Shown: positions 28,301-33,846 of the stretch, in pieces
Numbering within the stretch: the first letter of the stretch is position 1
Layout of the letters: each line of letters starts with the position of its first letter
DNA from: an uncultured Verrucomicrobia subdivision 3 bacterium
GTDB lineage: Bacteria; Verrucomicrobiota; Verrucomicrobiia; Limisphaerales; UBA8199
DNA: 33,846 bases
Direction: 5' to 3'
Assembly: GCA_903913865.1 (NCBI GenBank)
Contig: CAIWMU010000011.1
Span: 1 to 33,846 of the forward strand
The notes under the pieces: generated by a model
The model's database searches: none
Seen by the model: the letters and a program-made list of their open reading frames with translations, nothing else
Told to the model about the DNA's origin: nothing
Position numbers and translations under genes: made by a program

Positions 28301-29795
28301 CGGCCGACTCCACATGGAGCAGCAGCGGGGCATTCTCCACCACCAGTTCCACCCCAAGCACCGGCTTGATGCCCGCCTGCCGGGCCGCATCCAGAAACTC
28401 CACCGCACCGTGCAGGTTCCCGGCATCCGCCAAACCCACCGCCGCCAGCCCCTGCCCGGCCGCCAGTCTCACGATCTCCGCCGGGGAAAGTGTCGAATCC
28501 AGAAACGAGTAGTGGCTGTGCGCCCGCAACGGAACATAGTCCGGGATGGCCACCCTGGCTGGAATGACGGCGCGGCGGGCCGGCACCGGCTGCTCCCGCA
28601 CCGCCACCGCCTCAACCGGCGGGCTTCGCAGCCGCAGATCGTGCCCGCGCAGAATGACTCCCCGCCCATGGGCATGCCGCAGCTCATCAATCACCGCCGC
28701 CAGCCTCGCCTGCGCCCCCACCCGCTCCGCCGGAATCCCCAGCGGCAGTTCCCCGCCAAACCGGCTGTCGTAAAGATTCGAGAGCTTCAGCGAAACCAGC
28801 CGCAGGCTCACACGCCGCCTCCACGCCTGCTTCAGCATCCCATGCAGCCGCCCATGCACATCCGTCTCAAGATCCGTCGGCTCCCCAAGGCTCTCGCTGA
28901 CCGTGTCCTCCCCCATGTCGTTGTAGCGCACCCTCACCGTCAGGGTGCGGATCGTCCGCCGCTCCGCACGGACGGTTGCGAACAGATCATCCGCCATCCG
29001 CCGCAGCACCGCCTCCACATAGCCCTCATCCGTCAGGTCCGATGCAAAGGTCTCCTGCTGGCTGAACGTCTTCTGCGGCTCCCGCGCCGGGGTGATCGGC
29101 CGCTCATCGATCCCGTGCGCAAACTGGCGGATCACCGCCGCCTGCCCCCCCAGCATCAGCTCCAGCATCTCCAGCGGCGTGGCCGCCACCTGCCGGATCT
29201 GCGCCAGCCCCGCCGCATCCAGCCGCGCCCCCGTCTTCGGCCCGATCCCCGGCAGCCACCGGTTCGGCAACGGATGCAGAAACGCCGCCTCCCCCCCGCT
29301 CTGCACCTCCCGGAATCCCCCGGGCTTCGTCAGCTTCGATGCCACCGCACTGACCAGCTTGTTGGTCCCTATCCCCTCGCTGACTGTTATCTTCAGCCTC
29401 TGGCCGATCGCCTGCCGGATCGTCTCCGCAATTTCCACCGGCGGCTTCCGCGCCCCTGTCACATCAAAGTAGCCCTCATCAATCGACGTCTGCTCCACAT
29501 CCGGCGTGAAATCGTAGCAGTAGCCGAACATCCAGTCCGAGAACTGCTCGTAACGCTCGAAATCCCCCGCCAGCACCACAAGCTTCGGGCAGAGCTTCCG
29601 CGCCCGTGCTGTCGGCATCGGCGTGTAAACCCCAAACTTTCGCGCCTCATACGATGCCGAGGCAATGATCCCCCGCTTCTCACCCCCAACCGCCACAGGC
29701 CTGCCCCGCAATTGCGGATCCGCAGCCTGCTCCACCGCCGCAAAAAATGCATCCGCATCCAGATGCACAATCGCCCTCGAGCGAATGGGTCCCAC
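25353..29795 (-). CDS. DinB-type Y-family polymerase fused to DnaE2-like C-family polymerase
   Basis: One uninterrupted frame of about 1480 residues joins two DNA polymerases. Residues 1-~410 are a full Y-family polymerase: HLDADAFFAAVEQ gives catalytic D13 and steric-gate F18, and QTSIDEGYFDVTG gives D106/E107. The HhH motif (LPGIGPKTGARLDAAG) and little finger (LRLVSLKLSNLYDSRFGG) follow. From ~417 a DnaE begins with a PHP domain (YVPLRAHSHYSFLDSTLSPA), then the palm with LPDIDIDFAHDEKD (~772) and VKMDILAQGGLAVM (~935), which together hold the three catalytic Asp. Next come the HhH region, the YLGFYLSGHPL-like segment (ELFGFAVSGHPLELFD) and an OB fold (~1380). No tau-binding tail is seen, as in DnaE2. 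The gene follows lexA on the same strand, implying an SOS mutagenesis role. The start is uncertain: GTG 29795 or GTG 29816; the frame continues upstream through REP repeats to 29987. Confidence 0.93.
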   Translation of the reverse strand: MGPIRSRAIVHLDADAFFAAVEQAADPQLRGRPVAVGGEKRGIIASASYEARKFGVYTPMPTARARKLCPKLVVLAGDFERYEQFSDWMFGYCYDFTPDVEQTSIDEGYFDVTGARKPPVEIAETIRQAIGQRLKITVSEGIGTNKLVSAVASKLTKPGGFREVQSGGEAAFLHPLPNRWLPGIGPKTGARLDAAGLAQIRQVAATPLEMLELMLGGQAAVIRQFAHGIDERPITPAREPQKTFSQQETFASDLTDEGYVEAVLRRMADDLFATVRAERRTIRTLTVRVRYNDMGEDTVSESLGEPTDLETDVHGRLHGMLKQAWRRRVSLRLVSLKLSNLYDSRFGGELPLGIPAERVGAQARLAAVIDELRHAHGRGVILRGHDLRLRSPPVEAVAVREQPVPARRAVIPARVAIPDYVPLRAHSHYSFLDSTLSPAEIVRLAAGQGLAAVGLADAGNLHGAVEFLDAARQAGIKPVLGVELVVENAPLLLHVESAAGYANLCRLISRHAARHGVEGGSVADQQRRPYRLQEFDGLAGGLLAVGTDERLAERFEGRFYRMLTAARAPKGFREVACPSIHHGPAGDRQKYDIVQSIRTLTLLREGHPEKRAGGRLHFRTAAEMARGARENPEWIRHTIEIAERCHFDLPPGKPQFPSFTTPDGTEPGEFLCRLVLQGLEQRYGPGAGRFRSQAMEELGIIRDVGYEDYFLITWDFLQECRRRGIHWITRGSAADSLVCYCLGISGVCPIRFDLYFRRFLNKERMAMHKLPDIDIDFAHDEKDDVVRLIFEKYGGDHCAVVGGFSTFQARSAFAEVAKVLGVAERDVRRFTEHFPWSFGGGMGGGMDDHGAGLIELLKAAPETRTLPLEEEPYKTAIEMAGFLEGVPRHPKMHPCGVVLSRQPMHELTPTFTANKGWPTTHFDMDAVEQVGLVKMDILAQGGLAVMRDVKGMLEARGIGIDLERCVAWEKGGGGPPPVDGSAGDPWCDPAVWELIAGGNARAVHHIESPAMISLCRMCNVREIDGLVAIVSVIRPGAANEGKKGAFTRRYQGMEPVVYPDPSLEACLRSTYGLVVYEEHILQICEAFAGMTAGRADVLRRALTKRRQTVVAEMRGEFFEGALARGHSAERAGEVWDLVCGFSGYAFCKAHSTAYGVEAYQAAWLKLRHPTEFMAAVLTNGKGFYDPLVYVLEARRLGISLMPPSVNEPGPAFVPHPPAAECAGGRDGGRGRIRVPVTRIKGLTTRTGDAILAARVRGPFASIVDFFHRVAPTREELESLIRAGAFDEFGESRTRQFWQAQHLARTFGDGVEPGQGWLIPPPGLEQVVAVPLQEPGRRERLEWETELFGFAVSGHPLELFDTVAWETYCPVGRLGEFVGEVVTTCGLVIEQRTHHQITGEPMKFLTLADWTGIVETELFARAYKSHVLATVRYPVLEVEARVEPTENGRGFSLRVMRAGRPRSRGEGAGLVFNEPPVRESP

Positions 29796-29804
29796 CGAGC
29801 GAAT

Positions 29805-30050
29805 GGGGTCAGTCCTCACCTTTTTGTGTCGTTTACAAAAAGTGAGGACTGACCCCTGAGCGGGAAATCGGTCATCCCATCCACCCGACACGACACCCCA
29901 CACCTTTTTGTGTCGTTTACAAAAAGTGAGGACTGACCCCTGAGCGGGAAATCGGTCAACCCACTCACCCGACACGACACCCCACACCTTTTTGTGTCGT
30001 TTACAAAAAGTGAGGACTGCCCCCTTCGCGGACCCCTTCGCGGGAAATCG
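29805..30050. repeat. REP-like palindromes, three units of 84-bp period (family A)
   Basis: The first unit is a near-perfect hairpin at 29805-29856: arms begin GGGGTCAGTCCTCAC and close GTGAGGACTGACCCC around a GTCGTTT loop. The right part plus the trailer CGGGAAATCGGTCA repeats with a period of exactly 84 bp (CACCTTTTTGTGTCG at 29817, 29901 and 29985). As 84 is 28 codons, the repeats stay open on the minus strand, in frame with the polymerase. Nothing else is recognisable between lexA and the polymerase. The same family recurs at 31.8-32.3 kb. Such elements are usually spread by RAYT transposases, none of which is in this window. Confidence 0.88.
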
Positions 30051-30066
30051 GTCATCCCACTCACCC

Positions 30067-30690
30067 TCAATCCCTCCCCTTGCGAATCAGCCCGCGGAAC
30101 ACCCCCTGGATGACCAGTTCCTCCGAGGGGATCAGCTCCGGATAATTCGGATTCTCCGCCTTCAGAAACGGCCTGCCGTTCCTCACCAGGAACGTCTTCA
30201 GCGTGTTCTTCCGGTCAATCAGCGCCGCCACAATCTGTCCCGGTCTCGGCTCCGGCCCATGCTCAAACACCGCGATGTCCCCATCGCAAATATGCCGCCC
30301 GATCATTGAATCCCCCACCACCCGCAGCGCAAAGGTGTTCCGGGTCGGCTTGAACCCGATGCTCTCCACATCCACGGACACACACCCCTCCGGCTGCTGC
30401 TCACGGTCGCCCGCAAACCCGGCCGGGATCGTCCCAAACAGCGGAATATCCACAATCCGCCCCCGGAGCAGCGCCAGCGGTGTCACAACCCGCAGTGTCC
30501 GCGCCTTGCCCGGATCCGATTCAATGAACCCCTTCCTCTTCAACGCCTCCAGATGGCACGCCGCCGCACGATGGCTCCGGAAACCAAACTGCGCCGCAAT
30601 CTCACGCACCGTCGGAATCGGCCGGCCCGCATGGACCTCTGCCTGAAGAAAATCCAGGACACGCTCCTGTGCTGGGGTCAGTTCATTCAT
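30067..30690 (-). CDS. lexA: LexA SOS repressor
   Basis: A 207-residue LexA, the usual family length. The N-terminal winged helix (1-65) reads LTPAQERVLDFLQAEVHAG, then IPTVREIAAQFGFRSHRAA. The C-terminal S24 peptidase-like domain has the self-cleavage Ala90-Gly91 bond (GTIPAGFAG), nucleophile Ser128 (VVGDSMIG) and general base Lys165 (NTLKTFLVR). RecA-stimulated self-cleavage should therefore work. The recognition helix (SHRAAACHLEAL) differs from the E. coli type, in line with a different operator. The start ATG at 30690 lies two bases after a palindrome that is probably its own operator. It is divergent from the aldo/keto reductase and precedes the polymerase fusion, its likely main target. 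Confidence 0.96.
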   Translation of the reverse strand: MNELTPAQERVLDFLQAEVHAGRPIPTVREIAAQFGFRSHRAAACHLEALKRKGFIESDPGKARTLRVVTPLALLRGRIVDIPLFGTIPAGFAGDREQQPEGCVSVDVESIGFKPTRNTFALRVVGDSMIGRHICDGDIAVFEHGPEPRPGQIVAALIDRKNTLKTFLVRNGRPFLKAENPNYPELIPSEELVIQGVFRGLIRKGRD

Positions 30691-30692
30691 AT

Positions 30693-30730
30693 CTATCCAA
30701 ATGGATAGCAGTCCCGCAAATCAGGGTCAA
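30693..30730 (-). promoter_or_regulatory. lexA promoter with overlapping palindromic operator
   Basis: The palindrome CTATCC-N4-GGATAG (30693-30708) lies directly before the lexA start codon. On the minus strand a -35-like TTGACC (30725-30730) is followed after 17 bases by TATCCA (30702-30707) as -10. The left palindrome arm is thus the -10 box, so a bound repressor would block polymerase. Transcription would begin at or within a few bases of the ATG, which predicts a leaderless message; no Shine-Dalgarno site fits. The -10 match to consensus is only moderate. The same site could also affect the divergent reductase, whose start is 65 bases away. Confidence 0.6.
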
Positions 30731-30773
30731 TCGGCTTTTCAAAAAATCAGCCTTGGGCTAAATTCCATTCCAC

Positions 30774-31793
30774 ATGAACAAACCGGCATCCACACGCCTT
30801 GGGCGGCGCGAATTTCTCACCAGCCTGGGGGCCATCGCCAGTGCCACGGCACTCGGCGCGCCCCAACTGCTGGCCGCCCTGAACCCGGATGCCGGCAAAA
30901 ACGCCTCCGGCATCCCCCAGCGCATCCTCGGGCGCACCGGCGCAAAGATCACCATCCTCGGCCTCGGCAGCGCCCCCATCGGCCACAGCATGCCCGGCGC
31001 CGCCGTCGGCATCCCCGTCTATCGCGCCGCACTTGAGGCTGGCATCAACTACGTCGATACCGCCCGGATCTACGACGATGCCGAGCAATACCTCGGCGAA
31101 CTCATGCCCCAATGGCGCGACAAGATCTTTCTCACAACCAAGGCCTGGCCCGGCGGCGATGACCCCAAGGCTGCGGCGGAACGGATGCGCCTCAGCTTCG
31201 AAGAGTCCCTCCGCCGCCTCAAGACCGATCACGTGGACCTCTTGCACATCCACAGTGCCAACGACTCCGATCCGGCCATGATTCTGGCCTCCGGCGGCCC
31301 GCTTGAATTCGCCAGAAAAATGAAGGAAAAGGGCCTCACCCGGTTCATCGGCATCACCGGCCACAACCGCCCCGCGCGATTCGCCCCGGTGCTGGACACC
31401 GGCGAAATCGATGTGCTGATGACCGCCCTGAACTTTGCCGATTATCACCAATACCCGTTTGAGGAGACCATCCTGCCGATCGCCCGGAAGCACAAGTGCG
31501 GCATCCTGGCCATGAAAGTGTTTGGCGGCCACATCAACGGTTTTCCCGGCTACAAAAACCGCGGCCCCTCCAGAATGCCGAAGGAATTTCTGGAGAGCTC
31601 CCTCCGCTACAGCCTCGGCATTGAGGGAGTAGCGGGTGCCGTGGTTGGTGTTTACGGCGTCGAAGAGGTTCGGCAAAACGTCGAGTGGGTCAAACATTGG
31701 AAACGTCTCGGGAAAAAGGAAGTGGCCGCCCTCCGCGAAGAAGGCAAAAAGCTCGTATCCACCTGGGGTCCCCGCTTCGGCCCGCTGGCCTGA
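30774..31793 (+). CDS. Tat-exported aldo/keto reductase
   Basis: A 339-residue oxidoreductase. The N-terminus is a twin-arginine signal (RLGRREFLTSLGAIASATAL, Arg-Arg at 11-12). The mature enzyme is an aldo/keto reductase TIM barrel with the catalytic tetrad visible as D95 and Y100 (YVDTARIYDDAEQYLGE), K123 (LTTKAWP) and H160 (VDLLHIH). The C-terminal nucleotide-binding region is seen around GVAGAVVGVYGVEEVRQNVE. Tat-dependent forms of this family are common in Verrucomicrobiota and Planctomycetes; substrate unknown. It is transcribed away from lexA with an 83-base divergent gap. No terminator follows; repeat DNA starts a few bases after the stop. Confidence 0.93.
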   Translation: MNKPASTRLGRREFLTSLGAIASATALGAPQLLAALNPDAGKNASGIPQRILGRTGAKITILGLGSAPIGHSMPGAAVGIPVYRAALEAGINYVDTARIYDDAEQYLGELMPQWRDKIFLTTKAWPGGDDPKAAAERMRLSFEESLRRLKTDHVDLLHIHSANDSDPAMILASGGPLEFARKMKEKGLTRFIGITGHNRPARFAPVLDTGEIDVLMTALNFADYHQYPFEETILPIARKHKCGILAMKVFGGHINGFPGYKNRGPSRMPKEFLESSLRYSLGIEGVAGAVVGVYGVEEVRQNVEWVKHWKRLGKKEVAALREEGKKLVSTWGPRFGPLA

Positions 31794-31799
31794 TCACCC

Positions 31800-32262
31800 A
31801 GGCGAACAGGATCAGGCCCTCGCGGGCAATCGGTCAACACCCGAGCGCCATGGGGTCAGACCCCTGGCGCGGGAAAACGGTCATCGCCCATCCGCAACGG
31901 TTTCCACCATCTGCGCCATCTGCGGATAACCCCTCCCCCGAGCGATGGGGTCAGTTCTCATCTATTGAGGCCGGCCCCAGCCGGACTCGACAGTGACCGA
32001 ACTGACCCCTCGCGGGAAATCGGTCAACACCCGAGCGCCATGGGGTCAGTTCTCACTTTTTGTGCCGTTTACAAAAAGTGACGGCACTGACCCCTGGCGC
32101 GGGAAAACGGTCATCGCCCATCCGCAACGGTTTCCCCAATCTGCGTCATCTGCGGATAACCCCTCCCCCGAGCGATGGGGTCAGTTCTCATCTGTTGAGG
32201 CCGGCCCCACCCGGACTCGACAGTGACCGAACTGACCCCTCGCGGGAAATCGGTCAACGCAC
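31800..32262. repeat. REP-like repeat array (family A), two 230-bp units
   Basis: No gene is supported. The block contains the same GGGGTCAG...CTGACCCC hairpins and CGGGAAATCGGTCA trailers as the lexA-polymerase gap, including a version with the TTTTTGT-type loop near 32041-32092. A longer unit starting GGGAAAACGGTCATCGCCCA repeats at 31871 and 32101 (period 230 bp) and includes TCCGCAACGGTTTCC and TCTGCGGATAACCCCTCCCC. A last single trailer is at about 32897. Short frames through it are artefacts of the repeat. Confidence 0.88.
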
Positions 32263-32279
32263 ACACACCCCACTCCCCT

Positions 32280-32475
32280 ACGCCAACGGCATTGTGCCCT
32301 ACAGCCCGGCGTTACGCCGGGTATGAGGACGGATTGCCCTTCAACGCCAACGGCGTTGTGCCCCACAGCCCGGCGTTACCCCGGGTATGAGGACGGATTG
32401 CCCTTCAACGCCAACGGCGTTGTGCCATAAAGCCCGGGGTTGCGCGGCTCTCCGCGCTACCCCGGGTGCGCTTGG
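32280..32475. repeat. 64-bp tandem repeat (family C), three copies
   Basis: Copies begin ACGCCAACGGC at 32280, 32344 and 32408, a period of exactly 64 bp. Each carries the palindrome-rich AGCCCGGCGTTACGCCGGGT followed by ATGAGGACGGATTGCCCTTC. The third copy is diverged, with an expanded hairpin (GCCCGGGGTTGCG ... CGCTACCCCGGGT). A further related palindrome, AACCACAACGTGGTTGTG, follows near 32489-32506. No gene is present. Confidence 0.85.
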
Positions 32476-32688
32476 GATGAGTGCAACAACCACAACGTGG
32501 TTGTGCCGAGGCAACGAACGTGTGAATTGTCGCACACAAGGCGGGTTGCGGTATTGAAAACCCACGATGGCATTGTCCATTCCGCCCGATCCGGCCACCC
32601 CGGCGCGGGTCTACATGGATGTTGCCTCGGCACAACCCCTTTGGGGTTGTTTATATGTTGGGCATTTACCTGGGGGAGGGATATTTCA

Positions 32689-32787
32689 GGCCTTCAGCCC
32701 TCGGATTGACTTCTTGATGGCCGATACCCAGACCGGTGGTCTGGGCTCTCATAAGGTGCGCCGTTGGCGCGATGGGAAAGCGGGGCA
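32689..32787. repeat. Dispersed repeat (family B), second copy
   Basis: A diverged copy of 319-413 at the other end of the window: GGCCTTCAGCCCTCGG, then CCCAGACCGGTGGTCTGGG, then GTGCGCCGTTGGCGC and ATGGGAAAGCGGGGCA. The arms of the central palindrome changed together (GGCCGGTGGCC to GACCGGTGGTC). That compensatory pattern suggests the folded structure, in DNA or RNA, is under selection or reflects how the element spreads. Confidence 0.8.
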
Positions 32788-33058
32788 ATCTCACATCACA
32801 AAAGCCAACCAAGGTAACGAGGCCCGTAAAGCTCTTTGTTCTCTCCGTTTGCTTCTGTTCCATTTCCGCTTCGGGCCATGGGGTCAGGCACGGGAAATCG
32901 GTCATCGCCCAACCACCATCGCCTCCCCCTCCCCCCATCCGCCGCAACCTGCACCCTGTAACCGACACCCCCCCAATTCATAATTCTTAATTTTTAATTC
33001 TTAATTCCCCCCTCCTCCCTCCCCCTTTCGTGTCTTTCGTGGTCCAAATCCCCCCAAC
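32788..33058. other. Gene-free spacer with AT-rich tract
   Basis: No gene is seen. It contains one more family A trailer (about 32880-32912), a C-rich stretch, and an AT-rich tract at about 32977-33007 built of repeated AATTCTTAATT units, unusual for this GC-rich sequence. It ends at the T-run of the terminator for the minus-strand gene on its right. Confidence 0.5.
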
Positions 33059-33095
33059 AAAAAGGGCCGGAAGCAGCCTTTGCCACTTCCGGCCC
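33059..33095 (-). terminator. Intrinsic terminator of the partial minus-strand gene
   Basis: A perfect 10-bp stem, GGGCCGGAAG (33064-33073) with CTTCCGGCCC (33086-33095), has a 12-base loop. On the minus strand it is followed by TTTTTG (33063-33058). It lies about 70 bases downstream of the stop codon at 33168. Strong stem plus U-run makes this the clearest terminator in the window. Confidence 0.85.
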
Positions 33096-33167
33096 CGTGA
33101 TTCCTTCTTCCGCACTGTTCAGGCCTCGTCTCTGGCGGACGGGTGCCTCAGGTGCGGGTCGGAGGTC

Positions 33168-33846
33168 TTACTCCTCCACCGCGCGGTAGAACCGCTGCGG
33201 GGCGCTCTTGGCGTGGGTGTCCAGGACTTCAATGGTGCCATCCGGGTTCGCAACCGCGCTCCCCACCACGCTCCATTGGAACATGTTGCCCGTTGCTTCG
33301 ATCCGGTAGGTCTTTCCTGCCTCACCCGCCAGGTGGACCATCATGCCATCCACCGAGTTGTTCAGCGTCAACGTTCCGGACATGCCCACGTTGATCGACA
33401 TGATCCCCACCGCCTCGCCTCCACGGCCATCGGCAATCAGGTAGGCGAACAGGTCCACCCCATGATATCCAACCGGCGCGCGGTAGATCAGGTCGGTCCC
33501 TTCCTGGATGATCCGGCCACCATTGGCCGACACTCCGCTGAAGCTCTCCCAGACCACCGTGTCCCCATCCACGTCCGTGTCATTCGCGATGATCGATGCG
33601 ATCGTGTTCGTCATGGTCCCGTTTACACCCACACTGAAGGTGTCCGGTCCCGCCACAGGCGGACGGTTCAATGCCAGCACCTTCGTCACCGGGGCGCTGA
33701 TTCCACCGTCCCCATCCGCAACCACCACCCGCAGCGTCCTGCTGTTGGTGCTCTCGTCATCGGTCTCAATCGTCACGGACCGCAGCAGGGCCTGCACGGA
33801 TGCCGGTGTCGCGTTCGTGTTCAGGCTGAACACCAGCGGGGTCGTG
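33168..33846 (-). CDS. C-terminal part of a cadherin/tandem-95-like secreted protein (partial)
   Basis: The gene enters from beyond the right end; about 226 C-terminal residues are visible. They hold the end of one beta-sandwich repeat (TLRVVVADGDGGISAPVTKV), one complete repeat (NRPPVAGPDTFSVGVNGTMT, a possible calcium motif NDTDVDGDT, then YHGVDLFAYLIADGRGGEA), and a last beta domain (LNNSVDGMMVHLAGEAGKTYRIEATGN). This is the pattern of large surface or secreted proteins with tandem Ig/cadherin-like repeats. The last domain, with its ...W..VG...A.PDGT.E..D.......RFYRA pattern, resembles the C-terminal module often seen in Verrucomicrobiota exported proteins. A GTG at 33833 is internal and not the start. 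Confidence 0.85.
   Translation of the reverse strand, partial: TTPLVFSLNTNATPASVQALLRSVTIETDDESTNSRTLRVVVADGDGGISAPVTKVLALNRPPVAGPDTFSVGVNGTMTNTIASIIANDTDVDGDTVVWESFSGVSANGGRIIQEGTDLIYRAPVGYHGVDLFAYLIADGRGGEAVGIMSINVGMSGTLTLNNSVDGMMVHLAGEAGKTYRIEATGNMFQWSVVGSAVANPDGTIEVLDTHAKSAPQRFYRAVEE

Noticed and set aside
25995-29852. 1285-codon open frame antisense to the polymerase fusion
   Set aside because: It is the complement of a high-GC coding gene; the translation is Pro/Arg/His-rich without domains, while the minus strand encodes two recognisable polymerases.
29817-30040. Possible CRISPR array
   Set aside because: The 84-bp period has almost identical 'spacers', the repeat is a long hairpin, and no cas genes are present; REP-like elements explain it.
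30747-31697. Minus-strand 316-codon frame over the aldo/keto reductase
   Set aside because: Antisense shadow; the plus strand has a Tat signal and the full catalytic tetrad.
32280-32475. Possible CRISPR array of 64-bp period
   Set aside because: Whole units repeat, including the would-be spacers, and the copies decay progressively; it is a tandem palindromic repeat.

Overview
The window looks like a chromosomal segment of a GC-rich Verrucomicrobiota, probably of the Pedosphaera/Limisphaera type. This is inferred from an ECF sigma / VWA / giant envelope-protein operon, a Tat-exported aldo/keto reductase, secreted DUF4038 and YncE-phosphoesterase proteins, Rhs fragments and many dispersed palindromic repeats. 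Genes often lack a clear Shine-Dalgarno site. No tRNA, rRNA or CRISPR array was seen.

Layout. 1-483 is dispersed-repeat DNA. 484-10309 (minus strand) is one tight operon: an ECF sigma factor, a membrane-anchored anti-sigma-like/VWA protein overlapping it by 4 bases, and a 2160-residue exported protein that looks like two secreted proteins joined by a membrane block. 10557-11744 is an acyltransferase-3 family membrane enzyme.

About 11.7-20.5 kb is an accessory island, AT-richer in its Rhs part. It holds an IS630-family element with both ends and TA target duplication but a twice-frameshifted transposase, a NarL/NarX-type two-component pair, a truncated second IS630 transposase, and a run of Rhs C-terminal (toxin-like) fragments each followed by a tightly coupled small gene that may be its immunity gene. 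A 165-bp direct repeat brackets the Rhs modules.

20.5-25.4 kb carries two secreted hydrolase-like genes (YncE-propeller/phosphoesterase and DUF5060-DUF4038). The most striking feature is at 25.4-30.7 kb, a lexA gene followed by one giant polymerase gene. It fuses a complete Y-family DNA polymerase (DinB/Pol IV type, catalytic acidic residues present) to a complete C-family DnaE2-like polymerase with PHP domain and its three catalytic aspartates. This resembles the LexA-controlled ImuB-DnaE2 mutagenesis cassette compressed into one polypeptide with two apparently active polymerase sites. lexA has a palindrome over its putative -10 element and probably a leaderless transcript. REP-like palindromes with an 84-bp (28-codon) period fill the gap between lexA and the polymerase and abut the polymerase start.

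30774-31793 is a Tat-dependent aldo/keto reductase, divergent from lexA. 31.8-33.06 kb is a graveyard of three repeat families. The window ends in the 3' part of a minus-strand secreted protein with cadherin/tandem-95-like repeats, followed by a good intrinsic terminator.
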